DNA of 64,000 nt from Flavobacterium sp. RSP15 (lineage in GTDB: Bacteria > Bacteroidota > Bacteroidia > Flavobacteriales > Flavobacteriaceae): positions 1-64,000 of the forward strand of contig NZ_RYDL01000006.1 in assembly GCF_003968755.1 (NCBI RefSeq), in the 5' to 3' direction. The position numbers were made by a program, and so were the translations under genes. Under the pieces are notes generated by a model. That model was given only the letters and a program-made list of their open reading frames with translations, searched no databases and had not been told where the DNA came from. This document shows, piece by piece, positions 31,061 through 38,687 of this stretch (position 1 is its first letter; the number at the start of each line of letters is the position of its first letter).

Positions 31061-33070
31061 ATGAAAAATCTTTTATTAAACATTTCTAAAGTCACTAATA
31101 CTGTATTAAAAAAAAATTCCATAACTGATACCTTGAATTTATGCTTAAGCGACATTGCCAAAGGACAACAAATCGACAGCTGTTCCGTTTTTAAGAATAA
31201 AACAACCAATGGCAAAACAACCTACTATTACGTCAACAAGAGGCAGGGTCATAAAACTAACCCTAAAATTGAGAGTTTTAATCTAAATAATCTTACCTAC
31301 GATACCTATCCAGAACTTTATGATATATTATCAAAAAATAAGCCTTTGCATGGTCTTGTAAGAGACAATAAAAATGTGTTTTTTAAAAAGCACATGGAAA
31401 CACAAGGGATCAAATCATACCTGTTTACCCCTGTGTTTTCTAATACTACATTCTGGGGCTGGATAAGCTACACGATATGCAAAGAGGAAAGGAAATGGGA
31501 AGAAGAACAAATTAAAACCTTACAGACAGTTGCTAAAAATATTGGTGACAGACTTTACAAAGATAAAATTAATATAAAATTAAAAAAAACTTTGGAAAGA
31601 TTTGATTTTTATATGGCCGGTTCAAATCAAGCAATGTGGGAATGGGATATTAAAACTAAGAAAACGACCTACTCTCATAATTGGGAAGGAATGTTAGGAT
31701 ATACTGAAGACGATTTCATTAAAGATAAAGAATTATGGCAAAAAAGTATTCACTCAGAGGACATGATTCAAGTTGCCATCGATTTAGAATACTTTATTAC
31801 TCAAAAATTAAATCGATATGAAGGAACTGCACGAATGATTCATAAAGACGGACATATAATATGGATAAAATATTCCGGAATACTTAAAAAAAATAAAAAA
31901 GGAAAGCCAATAAAAGTTATCGGAACACATACTGATATTAGCGAGATTAAAGAAAAAGAAAATCAATTAGAATTGTCCGAAGCTAAATTTAGATTCATTG
32001 CAGAAAACACAACCGATATAATTTGTCAACAAAAAATGGACGGAAGTTATTACTATATTTCCAATTCTTCAAAGGAAATAATAGGATACACACCTGATGA
32101 ATTAATAAACAAAAAAATATTTGATTACATTCATCCTGACGACTATGTGGAGCTGTTGAATTATTATAAAGCGTTTCTTAAAAGCAGTAAAAACAAAACG
32201 GTAACGTATCGCTTTAGAAAAAAAGACAATACCTATATATGGCTGGAAACCTCTTTAAAAAAAATATTAAATCATGAAAACATAATCATTGGTATACAAA
32301 CTTCCAGCAGAGATGTCAGCGATAGAATTAAAGCCTCCGAAGAAATCAAGATAGCATTTGAAAAAGAGAAAGAACTTAACGAAATGAAATCTAGGTTTGT
32401 CACGATGGCGTCCCATCAATTTAGAACCCCTTTGACGGTTATTTATTCTAATGCGGAACTCATTGAGCTGAAATTAGATCATTTTGACAAACACACACAC
32501 CAATCCTTAGAAAAGAAAACGTTCCGAATAAAAAATGAAGTCGATCGAATGATCGAGTTAATGAACAACATATTAATTTTTGGAAAATACGAATCAGAAA
32601 AAATTCAAAAAACGATAAAAGTTCTAGATTTTAATACATTCATTAACTCCTTACTCAATCTTTATTTTAATAATCAACATCACAAGCGCAAAATTCAAGT
32701 AAAAATAAAAGGTAAAAAACATTTCTTTTTTACTGATGAAATCTTAATGACTCACATTTTAACGAACCTAATCAATAATGCCTTTAAATATTCGAAAGGA
32801 AAATCAGATCCATTACTCCTTATAACCTATTTAGAAAAAGAACTGGAAATAGAGGTGATTGATTATGGAATTGGAATTCCCGAAAATGATATTCAATATG
32901 TATTTACATCCTTTTTTAGAGCTTCAAACACAACTGCAATAACTGGTTCCGGATTAGGATTAGCCGTTGTAAAACAGTTTACAGATTTTTTAAATGGCAA
33001 AATAGAACTAAAAACTCAAGAAAATATTGGAACTCGAATAAAATTAATTTTCCCTTATGAAAAAAAATAA
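31061..33070 (+). CDS. soluble sensor histidine kinase with GAF-like and two PAS domains
   Basis: This 669-residue kinase has no membrane segment, so it probably senses a cytoplasmic signal. Domain order: a GAF-like domain (about 1-165), PAS/PAC (about 180-295, MLGYTEDDFI), PAS/PAC (about 305-425, IIGYTPDELINKKIFDYIHPDDY), HisKA with H452 in ASHQFRTPL, and HATPase with N-box NLINNAFKYSK, G1 DYGIGIP and G2 GSGLGLAVVK. ATG 31061 is preferred over TTG 31058. Its 3' end overlaps the next gene by 14 bp, implying co-translation with the receiver-kinase hybrid. Confidence 0.93.
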   Translation: MKNLLLNISKVTNTVLKKNSITDTLNLCLSDIAKGQQIDSCSVFKNKTTNGKTTYYYVNKRQGHKTNPKIESFNLNNLTYDTYPELYDILSKNKPLHGLVRDNKNVFFKKHMETQGIKSYLFTPVFSNTTFWGWISYTICKEERKWEEEQIKTLQTVAKNIGDRLYKDKINIKLKKTLERFDFYMAGSNQAMWEWDIKTKKTTYSHNWEGMLGYTEDDFIKDKELWQKSIHSEDMIQVAIDLEYFITQKLNRYEGTARMIHKDGHIIWIKYSGILKKNKKGKPIKVIGTHTDISEIKEKENQLELSEAKFRFIAENTTDIICQQKMDGSYYYISNSSKEIIGYTPDELINKKIFDYIHPDDYVELLNYYKAFLKSSKNKTVTYRFRKKDNTYIWLETSLKKILNHENIIIGIQTSSRDVSDRIKASEEIKIAFEKEKELNEMKSRFVTMASHQFRTPLTVIYSNAELIELKLDHFDKHTHQSLEKKTFRIKNEVDRMIELMNNILIFGKYESEKIQKTIKVLDFNTFINSLLNLYFNNQHHKRKIQVKIKGKKHFFFTDEILMTHILTNLINNAFKYSKGKSDPLLLITYLEKELEIEVIDYGIGIPENDIQYVFTSFFRASNTTAITGSGLGLAVVKQFTDFLNGKIELKTQENIGTRIKLIFPYEKK

Positions 33071-34139
33071 TATCCTTTTAGTTGATGATGACCCAAATAT
33101 TAGAGAGACCATTGCTGAACTTCTACGATATGAAAATTATGAGGTGAAAGTTGCCTCTAATGGCCAAAACGCCTTAGACCTTCTGGAATACTGGACTCCT
33201 GACTTAATTATATGCGACATAATGATGCCCGTAATGGATGGTCATGTATTTCACAAAATAATTTCAGAAAACCAATCTTTAAGTCCCATTCCTTTCATTT
33301 TTCTGACAGCAAAAAAAGAAAATAATTTGAGAAGAAAATGTCTGCTGGAAGGCGTTGATGATTTTTTATCAAAACCATTTAAAATCAAAGAATTAATAAA
33401 AATAATAGCTGTAAAAATAGAACGATTTGAAAAAATAAAGAATGCCAATAATAATTTATATATCGGAGAAAAAAATCATTTTGCACATGAAATAAACACT
33501 CCGCTTTCAGGGATTTTAGGTTCCATCGAATTGCTCATGGATGCTAAAGAAGACTATAAAAAAAATGAAATCGCTACATTTTATGATTCAATAAAAGTAT
33601 CTGGAGAACGATTAAACAGGACAATGCAAAACTTAATACTCTATCAAAATCTTAAAAACAATACGATCGAGTTTGATCACCAGTCAAAAACTGAAATAGC
33701 GACGACATTTGTAAATACTACTAGCAAAATTTTTGAGATTTATGATAAAAAAAATAATACAATTAATTTCAAAATAGATGAAGCTACTATAAAAATTAGT
33801 CAAAGGTACTTAAATTTCATCCTTTTTGAATTAATTGATAACGCATTGAAATTTTCTAAAAAAAATCCTACTATTATTGTTTCCGGCCAAAAATATAATG
33901 AGGAATACTATGAACTGGTTATTAAAGATTATGGCATAGGGTTTAGTCCATCTGAATTAAATAAAATTGGCGCTGCGCAACAATTCAAAAGAGAAGAGAG
34001 AGAACAACAAGGATTAGGCATGGGTCTCTTTCTAAGCAAAACAATTATAAAAAAAATAAATGGTGTTTTTAGTATTGTTTCAACAGAGAATGAAGGCACT
34101 ACCATTAAAATATTCCTTCCATTAGATTCAAGCTGCTAA
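33057..34139 (+). CDS. receiver-histidine kinase hybrid (receiver first)
   Basis: This 360-residue protein has an N-terminal receiver (D10/D11/D12 pocket, phospho-acceptor D54, KPF lysine near 106). A kinase module follows: a HisKA-like helix with FAHEINTPLSGILG, N-box ELIDNALKFSKK, G1 DYGIGFS, and GLGMGLFLSK. This order, receiver upstream of kinase, is the reverse of usual hybrid kinases and suggests a kinase controlled by phosphorylation from the upstream kinase. The gene overlaps that kinase by 14 bp. No DNA-binding domain is present, so output may pass to the divergent AraC-type regulator. Confidence 0.9.
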   Translation: MKKNNILLVDDDPNIRETIAELLRYENYEVKVASNGQNALDLLEYWTPDLIICDIMMPVMDGHVFHKIISENQSLSPIPFIFLTAKKENNLRRKCLLEGVDDFLSKPFKIKELIKIIAVKIERFEKIKNANNNLYIGEKNHFAHEINTPLSGILGSIELLMDAKEDYKKNEIATFYDSIKVSGERLNRTMQNLILYQNLKNNTIEFDHQSKTEIATTFVNTTSKIFEIYDKKNNTINFKIDEATIKISQRYLNFILFELIDNALKFSKKNPTIIVSGQKYNEEYYELVIKDYGIGFSPSELNKIGAAQQFKREEREQQGLGMGLFLSKTIIKKINGVFSIVSTENEGTTIKIFLPLDSSC

Positions 34140-34668
34140 TACACATAGCATGCATTTATAGTTTCTTACCTAATAAAAGACCATTAGTATCCGCTAAATC
34201 ACTTTAAACTACCTTTATCTTTCTAGTATTTTTGTTTGATTAAATACTGTACCTTTTAGTACATAAAACAAAACAAAAAGACATTTGGCACTTAAAATTT
34301 TAATATTATTATAAAAAAAGTGCAATACATATCGTTCTCTGCAATCTCCGAGACAGTATAAAAAATAAAGCCCTAATTTTTAATTCATTAGGGGTCCCAT
34401 AAAAATTCGGCTTTTATTGGTCGTGATATAACTATACCAAATACAGTTCTTTTTCGAAGCAAAAAAACTAATAATATTTAACTCCTACATCCATTCCCAT
34501 ATATAAAATATACCGATTAAGCATCTGCAAAAATTATCATAATATTGACATCAAGTTTGAAACGCAGCAAGAGTTCTAAAAAAGAAAAACACAACCAAAA
34601 TTTTCGACCTGAAAAAATTTAAATCAATAAAATGGATAGTTAACGAGAAAAGATTATTTTAAAAAAAA
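34140..34668. other. 529-bp noncoding convergent region
   Basis: This lies between two convergent genes. A stem of 7 bp (CCCTAAT 34371-34377, ATTAGGG 34387-34393) without a T-tract and a few short AT stems are visible. No coding frame, RNA gene or clear terminator was recognised. Confidence 0.45.
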
Positions 34669-35646
34669 TTATTTTTTTCTTTCAATGACATAATTGACCA
34701 TCAAAATCAGCGCCTCTTTAAACTCGGAATTGGGATAGTTATCCAAATTCAAAAGGGCTTCTTGCTGAAATTCGACCATTTTTTGTTCCGCATAAAGCAA
34801 TCCGTTATTATTTTTCACAAAAGCAATCACTTCTTTGACGCGTTTTTTATCTTTATTATGGTTTTTTATGGAGTTGATTAACCACGTTTTTTCTTTTGAA
34901 GTACACGTATTCAGAACATGAATAAGTGGCAATGTCATCTTTTGTTCTTTGATGTCAATTCCGGTTGGTTTACCAATGGCTTCCTCCGTATAATCGAATA
35001 AATCATCTTTTATTTGAAAAGCCATACCTATGAGTTCTCCAAACTTCCGCATGTTTTCAACCTGGACTTCATCTTCGATAACAGATCTTGCGCCCAGAGC
35101 ACAACAGGCAGCAATAAGTGTAGCTGTCTTTTTCCGAATGATTTCATAATAGATATCTTCTGTAATGTCAAGTCTTCGGGCTTTTTCAATTTGGAGTAAT
35201 TCTCCTTCACTCATTTCGCGCACAGCAACAGAAATAATTCGGAGTAAATCGAAATCACCATTGTCTATAGAAAGCAACAATCCTTTGGACAACAAATAAT
35301 CACCAACAAGTACGGCAATTTTATTTTTCCAAAGCGCATTTAATGAGAAAAAACCTCTTCTGCGGTTGCTGTCATCCACTACATCATCATGAACTAATGT
35401 AGCGGTATGTATCAGTTCAATAACGCAAGCACCACGATATGTCCGCTCGTTTACAACTCCTGCCGAAACCATTTTGGCCGTCAAAAAAACAAACATGGGA
35501 CGCATTTGTTTTCCTTTTCTATTGACAATATAATACGTGATCCTATTTAACAAAGCCACTTGAGACGTCATCGATTCGTAGAACTTTTTTTCAAAAAGTT
35601 CCATTTCATCAAAAATGGGCTGTTTAATTTTAGAGGTCACATTCAT
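34669..35646 (-). CDS. polyprenyl diphosphate synthase
   Basis: This trans-isoprenyl diphosphate synthase elongates farnesyl-PP-type primers with isopentenyl-PP to make the side chain of menaquinone. The 325-residue protein has the first aspartate-rich motif in LVHDDVVDDSNRRRG and the second in QIKDDLFDYTEEAIGKPTGIDIKEQKMTLPL. The residues that fix product length cannot be judged by eye; flavobacteria commonly make MK-6, so a C30 product is possible. It is annotated ispB-like in many genomes. It lies 64 bp downstream of rlmN on the same strand. Confidence 0.93.
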   Translation of the reverse strand: MNVTSKIKQPIFDEMELFEKKFYESMTSQVALLNRITYYIVNRKGKQMRPMFVFLTAKMVSAGVVNERTYRGACVIELIHTATLVHDDVVDDSNRRRGFFSLNALWKNKIAVLVGDYLLSKGLLLSIDNGDFDLLRIISVAVREMSEGELLQIEKARRLDITEDIYYEIIRKKTATLIAACCALGARSVIEDEVQVENMRKFGELIGMAFQIKDDLFDYTEEAIGKPTGIDIKEQKMTLPLIHVLNTCTSKEKTWLINSIKNHNKDKKRVKEVIAFVKNNNGLLYAEQKMVEFQQEALLNLDNYPNSEFKEALILMVNYVIERKK

Positions 35647-35710
35647 TAGAATTCAAAGGTACATTATTAACCTGCCATTATTTTGATATTTCCATAAAAA
35701 CCGAATCCTT

Positions 35711-36754
35711 TTACGCTTCCTTGTTTGCTAATTGTCCGCAGGCAGCATCTATATCTTTACCGCGACTTCTTCGCACTTTTACAACAATTCCGGCAGCCTC
35801 AAGCGCTCTTATGTACGCCTCTATTGATTCATCAGAGGCTTGTTGAAACTCCCCATCATCAATGGGATTATATTCAATAAGATTCACTTTGCAAGGAACA
35901 TATTTACAAAACTTTACTAAGGCCTCTATCGAAGCTTTATTGTCATTTATATCTTTCCAAACAACATATTCGTAGGAAATTTTGCTTTTTGTTTTTCGGT
36001 ACCAATACTCTAATGATTCCCGCAACTCTGCCAATGGAAAGTTTGCGCTAAACGGCATGATTCTGGAACGAATTTCATCGATTGCTGAATGTAGCGAAAC
36101 GGCCAACTTAAACTTTACCTCATCATCCGCTAATTTCTTAATCATTTTAGGCACTCCTGAAGTAGAAACCATAATGCGTTTAGGCGACATTCCTAACCCT
36201 TCTGGAGAAACAATCATTTCAATAGCTTTCAAGACATTGTTATAGTTCATAAGTGGCTCTCCCATTCCCATGAAAACGATATTTGATAACGGATGATTGT
36301 AATACAAACGGCTTTCTTTATCAATGGCTATTACCTGATCATAGATTTCCGCTGGGTCCAGATTTCGCATTCTTTTTAATCGCGCTGTAGCGCAAAAATT
36401 ACAATCCAAACTACACCCCACCTGACTGGAAACACAAGCTGTAGTCCTGGTATTAGTAGGAATCAAGACTGATTCCACCACCAACCCATCATGCAAACGT
36501 ACAGCATTTTTTACCGTTCCGTCTTCACTGCGTTGCATTGTATCTACTTTGATATGGTTGATCACGAAGTGTGTTTCAAGCATAGCACGCGTTTCTTTAG
36601 ACACATTAGTCATATCCTCAAAACTATGCGCACCCTTGCTCCACAACCATTCGTAGACCTGATTTCCGCGAAAGGCTTTGTCTCCGTTAGTGATAAAAAA
36701 TTCGCGTAATTGTTCTTTGGATACTGCTCGTATGTCTTTTTTCTCGATTTGCAT
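35711..36754 (-). CDS. rlmN: dual-specificity 23S rRNA/tRNA adenine-C2 methyltransferase RlmN
   Basis: RlmN is a radical-SAM enzyme that methylates C2 of A2503 in 23S rRNA and A37 of some tRNAs. The 347-residue protein has the 4Fe-4S motif CSLDCNFC, the SAM-binding GMGEPLMNYNNV, and a C-terminal cysteine in DIDAACGQL. The N-terminal KAFRGNQVYEWLW is family-typical. A TAACTTTG box lies only 5 bp upstream of the start codon (minus-strand reading of 36759-36766). If used, it would give a nearly leaderless mRNA. Confidence 0.96.
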   Translation of the reverse strand: MQIEKKDIRAVSKEQLREFFITNGDKAFRGNQVYEWLWSKGAHSFEDMTNVSKETRAMLETHFVINHIKVDTMQRSEDGTVKNAVRLHDGLVVESVLIPTNTRTTACVSSQVGCSLDCNFCATARLKRMRNLDPAEIYDQVIAIDKESRLYYNHPLSNIVFMGMGEPLMNYNNVLKAIEMIVSPEGLGMSPKRIMVSTSGVPKMIKKLADDEVKFKLAVSLHSAIDEIRSRIMPFSANFPLAELRESLEYWYRKTKSKISYEYVVWKDINDNKASIEALVKFCKYVPCKVNLIEYNPIDDGEFQQASDESIEAYIRALEAAGIVVKVRRSRGKDIDAACGQLANKEA

Positions 36755-36781
36755 GGTGCAAAGTTAATGACAATTTGTTGA

Positions 36782-36810
36782 TTTGTTGATTTGATAATTT
36801 GATAACTTTG
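36782..36810 (+). promoter_or_regulatory. promoter of the O-methyltransferase gene
   Basis: The -7 box TAACTTTG (36803-36810) has TTTG at 36782-36785, 17 bp upstream. This places the transcription start near 36817 and decides the start codon: ATG 36835 rather than TTG 36799, which would lie inside the promoter. The region contains TTGATTTG-type repeats and is shared with the divergent rlmN box. Confidence 0.65.
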
Positions 36811-36834
36811 TCACAAATTGAAAAAACTCAACTA

Positions 36835-37476
36835 ATGCATTTCATTTCCCAAGAATTAGAAGATTATATCGAGCAACATTCCGAAAAAGAGCCTGCTTTA
36901 TTAGCGGCACTAAATAAAGAAACCTACCAGAAAATTTTATTGCCACGCATGTTAAGTGGTCATTTTCAAGGTCGGGTTTTGAGTATGCTATCAAAATTGA
37001 TTCGGCCTATGAACATTCTGGAAATTGGGACGTATACCGGCTATTCCGCTTTATGTTTGTGCGAAGGCATGCGGGAAAATGGTCAATTGCATACGATTGA
37101 CATCAAAGAAGAATTAGTTGATTTCCAGCGCAAACATTTTGACAAGTCATCTTGGGGAAAGCAAATTGTACAACATTTAGGTGAAGCAACAGCCATAATC
37201 CCAACTTTAGAACTGCAATTTGATTTGGTCTTCATCGATGCTGATAAAGAAAATTATCTGAATTATTTTGAAATGATTGTTCCTAAAATGAATAAAGGCG
37301 GCGTTATCCTATCCGATAATGTTTTGTGGAGCGGAAAAGTTCTGGAACCCTTACAAACCAATGATGTGAGTACAAAAGTATTACAAGCCTACAATCAATT
37401 ATTAAAAAATGATCCCCGTATAGAAACTGTTTTATTGCCTATTCGTGATGGATTGACAGTGAGCAGAGTGCTTTAG
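36835..37476 (+). CDS. class I SAM-dependent O-methyltransferase
   Basis: This 213-residue product resembles catechol/caffeoyl-CoA O-methyltransferases (Methyltransf_3). The SAM motif is ILEIGTYTGYSALCL, the metal/substrate region is DLVFIDADKENYLNYFE, and SDNVLWSGKV is the conserved loop. The physiological substrate is unknown. It is monocistronic, with a promoter directly upstream, and convergent with the PAP2 gene. Confidence 0.88.
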   Translation: MHFISQELEDYIEQHSEKEPALLAALNKETYQKILLPRMLSGHFQGRVLSMLSKLIRPMNILEIGTYTGYSALCLCEGMRENGQLHTIDIKEELVDFQRKHFDKSSWGKQIVQHLGEATAIIPTLELQFDLVFIDADKENYLNYFEMIVPKMNKGGVILSDNVLWSGKVLEPLQTNDVSTKVLQAYNQLLKNDPRIETVLLPIRDGLTVSRVL

Positions 37477-37489
37477 TTTAATAATTTTT

Positions 37490-37601
37490 GAAACCAAATG
37501 CCTTAGCCCCGGCAGGAACGACATCTCCCGATGTAGAAAAACAAGATCTTTAGTCGTAGTTTTATATCTGGAATACAGTCTAGAGCAGGAAACGACTCCT
37601 G
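37490..37601. repeat. possible dispersed intergenic element with two stem-loops
   Basis: This lies between convergent genes. It is GC-richer than its surroundings and contains TAGCCCCGGCAGGAACGACA, a stem ACATC/GATGT (about 37522-37535), and a stem AGCAGGA/TCCTGCT (about 37577-37597). From memory, similar TAGCCCC-initiated intergenic sequences ending in a comparable hairpin recur in flavobacterial genomes; this was not checked. The second hairpin could act as a terminator for either gene. Confidence 0.4.
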
Positions 37602-38177
37602 CTACTTGATAGGATTAACTGGGAAATATTTTTTCTGTGCTATTGTATATCCTTTAAACATAAGTGTTCCAAAAATAACGCCACATAAATAGCCGGATAA
37701 AATATCCAATGGATAATGCAATCCTAAATAGATTCTACTGTAGGCAAAAACTAAAGGCCATAAGAACAGAAAGGCCATATATTTAGTCGTTTTTTTGAGA
37801 ACAAAGTATAAAAAAACGCAAACAGCCATTGTGTTTGAGGAGTGACCCGAGAAAAAACTAAAGGAATTGCGGACTTGCACAATACGAATAAAGGAATTGA
37901 TTTCCGGATTATTACAGGGACGCAATCGTTGAAATCCGTTCTTGAATAAGTTCGTTGTCTGATCTGTGATTGTAACTAAAAGAGCTACAAACAACAATAC
38001 ATATAAGGTTTGCTGTAGGCCTAATTTTTTATAAATGAAATACAACAAAAGCAAAAAAAGCGGAATCCAATTGAATTGACTGGTGATAAATAGCCAAAAC
38101 CCATCATAAGTAATCGAACCTAAACCATTCAAATAAACAAATAACTGGGTATCAAGGGATACTATTTTTTCTATCAT
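37602..38177 (-). CDS. PAP2-family membrane phosphatase
   Basis: This 191-residue integral membrane acid phosphatase has all three PAP2 signature blocks: KNGFQRLRP, FFSGHSSNT and SRIYLGLHYPLD. It contains about five to six hydrophobic segments. Likely substrates are lipid phosphates such as undecaprenyl-PP or phosphatidylglycerol phosphate; the exact one is unknown. Its start overlaps the tatA stop by one base (TAATG), so the two are probably translationally coupled. Confidence 0.9.
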   Translation of the reverse strand: MIEKIVSLDTQLFVYLNGLGSITYDGFWLFITSQFNWIPLFLLLLYFIYKKLGLQQTLYVLLFVALLVTITDQTTNLFKNGFQRLRPCNNPEINSFIRIVQVRNSFSFFSGHSSNTMAVCVFLYFVLKKTTKYMAFLFLWPLVFAYSRIYLGLHYPLDILSGYLCGVIFGTLMFKGYTIAQKKYFPVNPIK

Positions 38178-38578
38178 TATACCTGACGTTTTATGGGACC
38201 TGCAGCATCTTCAATAATTTCTTTTGTTGTGTTGATCTGCGAAGTTGTTTCTTCCCGTAAACTCTCAGTAGTTTTATTAATTTCGGTCGATACGCCTTCT
38301 GTAATGTTTTTAAATTGCGAGGTATCCCCCATCAAATTGTCCTTTGCCTTATTGATTTCAGTCGTAATATTACCTCGAAAATCGCTTAAAGATTTGGTGT
38401 CAAACCCATTCGCCTCTGCTCCTTTTTGAATTTCGCTTTTTATATCGTTAGTTGCATTTTTCAATTGCGCCATTGCTTTACCCATCGTACGTGCCATTTC
38501 AGGCACTTTATCTGACCCAAAAAGCATGAGCACTATAAACATAATAAATATTAATTCTCCTCCTCCTATGCCAAACAT
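38177..38578 (-). CDS. tatA: Sec-independent translocase TatA/TatB family protein
   Basis: This is a component of the twin-arginine export pore. The chosen start at 38578 gives 133 residues beginning MFGIGGGELIFIMFIVLMLFG: an N-terminal membrane helix, then the amphipathic helix (SDKVPEMARTMGKAMAQLKNATND) and a long charged tail. The frame extends 21 residues upstream, but that part contains a -7 box (TATCTTTG, minus reading of 38599-38606), arguing against the longer start. Whether it acts as TatA or TatB is not resolved. It is coupled to the PAP2 gene. Confidence 0.9.
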   Translation of the reverse strand: MFGIGGGELIFIMFIVLMLFGSDKVPEMARTMGKAMAQLKNATNDIKSEIQKGAEANGFDTKSLSDFRGNITTEINKAKDNLMGDTSQFKNITEGVSTEINKTTESLREETTSQINTTKEIIEDAAGPIKRQV

Positions 38579-38598
38579 ATTTTTTGTTTTAGTTGCTA

Positions 38599-38606
38599 CA
38601 AAGATA
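38599..38606 (-). promoter_or_regulatory. -7 box upstream of tatA
   Basis: The minus strand reads TATCTTTG, 20 bp before the chosen tatA start. No clear TTTG -33 box is present. Together with the terminator at 38642-38671 it suggests an independent tatA-PAP2 transcript. Confidence 0.55.
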
Positions 38607-38641
38607 CCTAATTTTGAAACTTTGCGTTTTAATTTTTTCAT

Positions 38642-38671
38642 AAAAAAAGACTCTAAAAAGAGTCTTTTTTT
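38642..38671 (-). terminator. terminator after the M1 peptidase gene
   Basis: GACTCT (38649-38654) pairs with AGAGTC (38659-38664) around an AAAA loop. Seven A before and seven T after extend the stem and make it usable in either direction. It lies 17 bp after the peptidase stop. Confidence 0.85.
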
Positions 38672-38687
38672 AACAGTACCGTTTTAT

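Noticed and set aside
34371..34393. CCCTAAT/ATTAGGG stem as a terminator of the receiver-kinase gene
   Set aside because: It is more than 230 bp after the stop and lacks a T-tract.
36799..36834. TTG start giving a longer O-methyltransferase
   Set aside because: A -7 promoter box lies inside this stretch, and the protein family starts near the ATG at 36835.
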